64,000 bases of DNA, taken from the NCBI RefSeq assembly GCF_001949145.1, contig NW_019091490.1, positions 1-64,000 of the forward strand, in the 5' to 3' direction. Origin of the DNA: Acanthaster planci (Eukaryota; Echinodermata; Asteroidea; Valvatida; Acanthasteridae). The notes under the pieces were generated by a model. It worked only from the letters and a program-made list of their open reading frames with translations. It had not been told where the DNA came from and ran no database searches. Shown in pieces: positions 58,000 through 64,000 of the stretch (position 1 is its first letter; each line of letters starts with the position of its first letter). The translations under genes and the position numbers were made by a program.

Positions 58000-60571
58000 A
58001 TTCCTGTACTTCCTGCTTTGAAAACTGCATTTCCAGAGAAGGCATAAATGATGCACGTGTATATTTGGACGGAGGAATGTAACGAAGACCCAAACTACAA
58101 ATGAGTTGCAAATTTCAACTTCTTTTTCAGACTGCGGCACGTATTTTAACTTGGCCATTGCTGATGCAACGGGTTTGGTCCAAACATGTACATGTCAGTA
58201 TCTGCTTACAAATGAAGATTTATCTGACCGTCCTATACACTGCTGTCAGTGCATGGCTGGAACAAAGAAAACAAGGCACAAAACAGTCACTTATAATACA
58301 CATGGCAAGCTGGTTGTAGAACACATTTATTGGCAGTCCAAAACATGTCTCCTAAATTTGCCCAAACTTTTATCCATGTCAACGCAAGTATAATTTGAAG
58401 TGACGCCTTGCCTGTCGTATGTTAGAATACTTGTCATCTGGCACACAACTTCAGTCTTAAAATAAAACATCGTCAACACGAGAAATATGACTCAGCAGTT
58501 CTTAAAGATTAGTGACGAACAAATGGCTTTTTGTATCCAATTCAGTTAAGGTACTTTAACAAACGCCTGCTGTTTACATTAAAGGATATCATGTCCATTG
58601 TAAATTGGAGACCGAATGCAATTATATCAAAATAAATAAGGAATACAAGGATTTCTGAACCCCAAATAAGAACGATGATAAACTGTTGACTTCTTTCCTC
58701 CCATGTTTCGGGTACCGCTATTCCATAAACCGAAAGTAACTTGGTGCAATTCAGCGGCGACACAGACGCCATGGTACAAAATCCAACAAACTATCAGCGC
58801 TTTTCATGATGGCTTCAGGAAACAAACATTCCCCAACGATGTTTTTCTCAGTTTCATAAGTGTAGTTTCATTATTTACCCAGTCTAACCTATAACTTTGT
58901 TTACATATTCCAGCATGTATCCAGGATACATGTGCCCAGGGTGAAGGTTTATTTCTGCATTATGGTTTGCATAGCACTATGAGGAACTAAAGAGACTGAT
59001 AATGTGTACAATTCCGTGCAGAAAGTTCAGCATTGTCGGCCTAGATGTGGAGTTAAAAAAAGATTTTAAAAAGAAACATGCAAAAACACATCTTTCTGTG
59101 CGTCTTTAAAGAGACCATGAAATAGAAATGTTTTAGTATATTTTATAAAAACCCTTGAGATTGCACGTCTGGGTCCCAATATACGTGATTTTAAATGTTT
59201 GTTTTACAATGTCAGACCATATTTTGGAGCTTTTTCTGCTAATGACATTTGCATATTCATCAGCACCCAGCATCAACGTTGCCCTGATACGTGCACAGAA
59301 AATTCATAGATTTTGTAAACACTGCTATCGTAGGTTTCATTTCCTCTGGCAATTTATTGTTGTGTAAGTATATGACAATAAACAAGCAAGCAAGCTTTTC
59401 ACAGAAATGTTTTCAGAAGGCAAATTTGGAGTACACAATTTGACCATGAAAACATGCAAACTGAACCATGTCTTTCTTGACGTAACTCAAAACAAAAATG
59501 TCAAACAGTCTTTATACATTTAAGAAGAGTACAAAGATACACAAAAAGTGATTCTAAGATAAATTCATTTCATGGATCCTTAAATTACCCGTTATTACGT
59601 TACGTTATTCACGATCAGAATTTTGTACTTTGCCTTAAATATAACGCGTGGAGTGGTTCATGATGCAATCAGAAAGTAAGTTTGTATTTAATTAAATGAG
59701 CGCACTGGATTGGGGACACCCAAAAGACTTGTTTTGTTTTGTTATGGGGTCTTTGCATGCTCTCTTTCCCCTGGATAACCGCTAGGCATCCTAGTGTAAT
59801 TTGCCTTATTGCCAGCGGTATCAATCGACACGGTAATGAAAGGAGACCACGCATTTAGTCCACGCTATAGCAACATTTTAACTGAAACTGCTTTCATTTA
59901 CTTTTAAACAGTTTATAACTCAACTGCCTAAAGAGCGGGAGTAATATAAGGCGCTTTGTCTGATGAAATCATTATTATTTAAGCAAAACGTGTTTAAGGT
60001 TGTGGGTCAATGTTTGTGCCAACTTCCAAGATCATCCACTTTGAATTATGAACACTATTACCCTTTTCACAAAATGTCCCCTAAACATAGTTTGACACGG
60101 CACTAGACAAAAAAGTTCAAAGGGCAAATTAAAACAATCATAGTACAAACCTCGCTCATTGGTCAGAAATACTGTACCGACACATACGCTTCCCGCAAAA
60201 CCTAAAGTTCTTAAGAGAAAAGTAATATCTATAAAAGTGTTTGAATCTGCATTCATAATCAAGTGATATGCCCTTTATTTTATTCATTCCTTCAGCTCAT
60301 GTACGTTTAGCAGGGTTTGGTTTAGTCGGTGAGGAGTAGGTTTATTCGCTTTTGCAGCATCGACCAGGAAGTGATCGAAATCACCTCGCGATTCTCATCC
60401 CATACAGTTCTACAGCACAGTGTGGTTATTTTCTAAAACCTGGCAAAACCAATGCTATCATAGAGGTTTCAGGGGATATGTTCATTAGCCATACGCTTGA
60501 AATAACAGGATAGGAGAGACGCATGCTTTCCTTGTTCCTGTGAAGGACAGAACAAACAGTACCAGGTAATC
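58000..60571. other. 5' flank of RTK-3
   Basis: No supported exon. Blocks from about 58.08 kb to the RTK-3 start correspond to 5.37-7.69 kb before RTK-1. An open + frame at 58106-58393 contains several cysteines (QTCTCQYLL, HCCQCMAG) but its counterpart upstream of RTK-1 is not open, so it is probably not a gene. Confidence 0.45.
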
Positions 60572-60644
60572 ATGGCTTCAATGTTGCACGGGCACTGCAG
60601 TGGTGTTTTGCTCCCCATGCTGCTTGTTTTTCTTCTTAACGGAG
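60572..60644 (+). CDS. RTK-3 exon 1: start and signal peptide of a third tandem paralogue (partial)
   Basis: ATG in taatcATGG as in RTK-1, then MASMLHGHC and a hydrophobic core (GVLLPMLLVFLLNG) and a phase 1 donor gtaagc. Length 73 nt and the final Asn-Gly-Gly junction match RTK-1 exactly. No F5/8C exon 2 was found before the window end; in RTK-1 the first intron is 3.2 kb, and here it is at least 3.36 kb, enlarged by insertions. Confidence 0.72.
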
Positions 60645-62069
60645 GTAAGCACAACCAACGTTTTTGTACCTGTGTAAAACTAGATTTTGTTTCCCTTGAG
60701 AATGGGAAGTGTTGCTTTGATATAAAATTTAGCATTTCCGAGAAGTGAATGTATTCTGTTCGTAGATTTTTATTCCCAAAATGTTATGATCTTGCATGAT
60801 CACAAACGATTCGTGTCCCTTCCAAATAAAACTCTATGTTGTGGGAGTTCCTCATGAAAGTACACCAATAACCCTAGACCCTAGCTTTTTTAATTCAATG
60901 CGTGTTTCTCTGAAAGTATATCAGCTCTTCCATTTTGTTTACTGAAAAATTGCCTGGGTTAAATTTTTACCCAAGCGAGAGTGAAAAGTGCAAATACCTG
61001 ATAGTTTAGGTTGTTTCAACCCAATTTGGGCCTATTTGTTACGCTCGATGCCTAAGTGTTACAATTGAGATCCCGTCGTTATAACCCTCTTCCCAAATCC
61101 ACATTCCATTCTACTGGCATTTGAATTGATCAAAGGGTGTCCCCAGGTGCCTACAAATTAAAAAAAACGCACAAGAAAAGATCAGAGTACGGTCACGGTA
61201 CCCTTTTTCCAGTCAAAGGGGGGGGGGGTCCCACTACAGTCAACAAAAATTTGACACCCCCCAACACAGTGAAACTACTCAGACAGCTATCTAGACAGCT
61301 CAGAGACACATCAGAGAGACAGACCATTGATACAAGAAAGGCCAAGACTTACCCTGGCACTTGGTTTGTCAATAATCCCTTATCACGTGGCTTAGATATT
61401 TACATACAATCCCCATGGGACTTGGCTGGAGGCAGGCTCTGGAAAAGAATTACTCAGCTCAGGGGAAGTCCCCATATTAAAGGTGACTAAAATAGGCTGT
61501 TCAGCGTCTACAGAGGTACAAATTAACAGGAGGTTTTTGCATTTGCCGATATTTTTTTTAATTACGTAATTAGAAAATAATGGATCCCCAGTGTATCAAC
61601 TCCGCTCTACGTCGGGTTAAATTAATTTCTGGGATATTTTAACCACAACAACGGTTAATGCCCACTCATTTTGTGGGTGAAAACTGAGACGGAAGGTAAT
61701 TCCCAACCTAAAGCTGCTTTAACACGGCCAATATTTGGATAGTTGCAGTTTTCACCCTTCGTTGGGTTAAAATTTACGCCATGACTGTTGTTACGGCAGC
61801 CGTAATGCATCTCCCATTTCTATCGTTACGGCACTGCAACTGCGCAAGTGCGCCAACTTTATTTCCCTTAACAAAAATCCTCCAAAACCTCTGATGACAA
61901 AAGAAAAACATTACTGCTTAGGCCTATACAATAACAAACCAACATAAAAAACGATTACGGTAAAAAACATGAAATTTAGGCGAAAAAAAGAATAAAATGG
62001 TCCACGCCCGGATACGTCACACCCTAGTGGTCCCAAGCCTTCCACCTTGATCACACGGCCACAAGCGTT

Positions 62070-62350
62070 GTTGTTGTTTGATCGAAATGGCGCTTTCAGT
62101 AACTCAGGCTATTTGCGCCAATAACTGTACGTTTTTATTCATACTGGACCTTCTTCCTAACTCCTTACGGAGTTAGGAAGAAGGTCCAATTTTAGAGGCA
62201 GGAGGAAACCGGAGTACCCGGAGAAAACCTGCGAGAGCGAGTATGGACTGGAAACCATATGCACTTAAAGCCTGGGCCAAGCCAGGACTCGAACCCGGGC
62301 CTCATTGGTGCTAAGCGTGGAAAGAACTGCTACGCTAGCCTGCTCCCCCA
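62070..62350 (-). mobile_element. Complete tRNA-derived SINE with 13-nt target-site duplication
   Basis: ggccacaagcgtt occurs at 62057-62069 and 62351-62363 and brackets 281 bp. Read on the minus strand, the element starts at 62350 with a tRNA-like head: box-A-like tagcgtagcag and a perfect box B GGTTCGAGTCC (complement of 62285-62295). The middle holds the complement of gaaaccggagtacccggag, a core widely seen in invertebrate SINEs (Nin-DC-like; recalled, not searched). The end at 62070 is a (CAA)n-like tail. A perfect 20-bp hairpin lies inside. Confidence 0.78.
62145..62188. repeat. Perfect inverted repeat, 20-bp arms, 4-nt loop
   Basis: tggaccttcttcctaactcc, loop ttac, then its exact complement. 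Located within the SINE body. Confidence 0.9.
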
Positions 62351-62868
62351 GGCCACAAGCGTTCAGCGATATAGGTTAATTTAAAAACATATGAATCGTC
62401 GTGATGATCAGCTACGTCATCGCACTCGCGCAGTTCAGTGCCGCAACGATAGAAAATTGGAAATGCGTTACGACTGCCCTAACGATGGTCACTTCTTAAA
62501 ATTTAACCCAGGCATTTTTTCAATGTTGGTTTTTTGATGAGTTACGTCAAAATACGATATGTTACAATCTCATGATGTATAACAATAGATCGTGGTCAAT
62601 ACACATTGAACGATGTTCGACTGGACCTCTTAGTTATTCCTAAACGTGAATGCCTGAACGACGTCATACACACTACAGGCAAACTACAGTTAGAAATATT
62701 TTCTGAGCAGGAAATGGGGGTACACGGCAGAACGCTGGGAATCTGCAGCTTCATTTCAACAGAATTTAATGCCACAAAATATAAGTATTTAATTCGCGGA
62801 GTTTCCATAATTCACCCGCAATGTACATGTTAGCTGTCCTTAAAATACCAGAACGCCTGTTGTCCTTG

Positions 62869-62911
62869 ATTAGTGGTCAAGCCCAAATATTATTTGGGCA
62901 TGACCACTAAT
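62869..62911. repeat. Near-perfect inverted repeat, 20-bp arms, 3-nt loop
   Basis: attagtggtcaagcccaaat, loop att, then its complement with a single mismatch. No T-run follows. Confidence 0.85.
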
Positions 62912-63119
62912 TCCCATTGGATACAGTACACTAAACTGTACGATACGGTAGAGTATTGTATACGATACACAAAATCCCCTTTAAAAATTCTGACCTCAAT
63001 TCATATATGTACAAGCTGTAGTAGGCCTACAGACACGTCTGTGAGACTAAACAAAACAGCCCAACGTGTTCAACTACAGTACTCATTCTTCGATTCTGTC
63101 CTGGTCTCACAAGAATTAG

Positions 63120-63560
63120 TGAAAAGGCCAAATAAACAACCCAAGGACAACGGTACTTTGGGGGATCTCAAAGAAGCTTTTGACAGCATCCACTGGAGGG
63201 TGATGAATTTCATAGATGAACTGAAGGACATTGGTAATTAGGACAAAATAGTTTTAAATCCTGGTAGCGGGAATGATATCTTCAACGACCTCAAAGGCAG
63301 CATTAATACCCCGTATGCCTACCTCTTCCCAATCGACATAATCTATATCCTGAGACTGGTTTTCAGTTTTGGATAAAAAATGCACCTTCAGAAATAAGTG
63401 CAAACGTAAAACAGTCGAATGACATCACACTGTTTACAGAATAATGACAGAAGTACAGAATTTCTTGAAACGGGAAACAAAACAATTACGTTGGACCATC
63501 TCCGCTAATAAAGCCGAACTTATAGCTCACTATATGAAGGTAATGGCGTAACTATAGATA
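63120..63560 (+). mobile_element. Decayed reverse transcriptase fragment
   Basis: LKEAFDSIHWRVM at about 63160-63200 resembles the first catalytic-aspartate motif of LINE reverse transcriptases (DLKKAFDSIHR...). Further on, out of frame, SNDITLF and TISANKAEL resemble the later (A/D)DI.L and .N..KTE motifs, and GVTIDNC the stretch after them. Several stops and frameshifts separate the pieces. Confidence 0.4.
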
Positions 63561-64000
63561 ACTGTGTAATCCACTTTTACAATTAAACGAAATTCTTTGA
63601 ATGTGAGAGTTCGCTGGTCTAAGCCGAAGGCAGATTTTCTGATTCAAGCGTGGTCCCAAGGGTACTAAGCGTCATATGTAAATGTTAGTGGAGTATGACC
63701 AGATGTTATGATTTCTCGTTATCGTTTGGGTATTCATATAAAGTGCCAGCAATGTTCAGTTCAAGTGAATGTATCACAGTTATTTGGGTTTAAATTTTTT
63801 TGTGAAACCCTTCGCAAAGTTAGGCTTGACTCGTATGACTCCAAATCAGACATTAACGACGTCGGACCTTTGGACCAAAGTATAAGCGTGACTGTCTCTT
63901 TAATTAAAACGGTTCATAAAATCAGTCCACGGTAGTGTTAGATAAGATGTTTCTTCACCACCCCTTCCGCACCTTTTACAACTGGATAAACCTTTCGATG

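Larger units (their letters stand above)
61762..62515. mobile_element. Fold-back DNA element with ~90 bp imperfect terminal inverted repeats
   Basis: 61762-61855 (gggttaaaattt... tctatcgttacggcactg ...gcgcaagtgcg) is matched in inverse complement by 62420-62515 (gggttaaatttt... tctatcgttgcggcactg ...gcgcgagtgcg). A further copy of the terminus (gcctgggttaaatttt) lies at 60951. No transposase is seen. The element is interrupted by a SINE at 62070-62350. Confidence 0.6.
60645..64000. other. RTK-3 first intron or downstream sequence, rich in mobile elements
   Basis: Contains the fold-back element 61762-62515 with a nested SINE, a copy of the gcctgggttaaattttta terminus at 60951-60970, a hairpin at 62869-62911 and a decayed reverse transcriptase from about 63120. 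The 61137-61490 frame (117 codons) includes a G-run and has no recognised motif; it lies among repeats and is not called a gene. Confidence 0.5.

Noticed and set aside
58106-58393. Cysteine-containing ORF as a secreted protein gene
   Set aside because: No signal peptide, no splice partners, and the related flank before RTK-1 is not open. Reported only as a low-interest finding.
61137-61490. 117-codon + strand ORF
   Set aside because: Includes a homopolymer G-run and sits among mobile elements; no family pattern seen.
62280-62350. Functional minus-strand tRNA gene
   Set aside because: Box B is perfect, but it forms the head of a longer element bounded by a target duplication, so it is a SINE.
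1-64000. CRISPR arrays, operons or bacterial features
   Set aside because: The window is a spliced eukaryotic locus; no regularly spaced direct-repeat array was seen.

Overview
This is eukaryotic, AT-rich, intron-dense animal DNA. The gene content (a discoidin/F5-8C + Ig + EGF + FN3 receptor tyrosine kinase array beside a receptor tyrosine phosphatase, with tRNA-derived SINEs and LINE relics) suggests a non-bilaterian animal, most likely an anthozoan cnidarian such as a coral or anemone. That is an inference from domain architecture; no database search was possible. All protein-coding genes recognised are on the + strand.

Layout. 1-910: last two exons of a receptor-type protein tyrosine phosphatase (RPTP), second catalytic domain. 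2343-4083: broken, partial second copy of the same domain. 4084-7692: intergenic, with a GATC-rich repeat and a 5' flank that is paralogous to the one before the third gene. 7693-27471: RTK-1, a complete Tie-like receptor tyrosine kinase in 27 exons (1347 codons before the stop) whose exon phases all join without a break. 27472-34500: 3' flank and intergenic DNA. 34501-51791: RTK-2, a complete tandem paralogue in 30 exons (1483 codons before the stop), interrupted by one assembly gap (36407-36876) inside an intron. 51792-60571: 3' flank paralogous to that of RTK-1, inverted-repeat elements and a LINE fragment. 60572-60644: first exon of a third paralogue, RTK-3, whose first intron is full of nested mobile elements to the window end. 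The three start codons are 26.8 and 26.1 kb apart.

How the genes relate. RTK-1 and RTK-2 share the order signal peptide, F5/8C domain(s), two Ig-like domains, three EGF-like modules, three FN3 domains, a membrane-proximal module like that of LAR-type RPTPs, one transmembrane helix and a tyrosine kinase. RTK-2 has a second F5/8C domain. The strongest observation is that RTK-2 has lost both members of the kinase Lys-Glu salt bridge (VAVK lysine to serine, alpha-C glutamate to alanine) while keeping HRD, DFG, a plausible start and an uninterrupted frame. It therefore looks like a maintained pseudokinase receptor next to its intact paralogue, with an RPTP locus immediately upstream.
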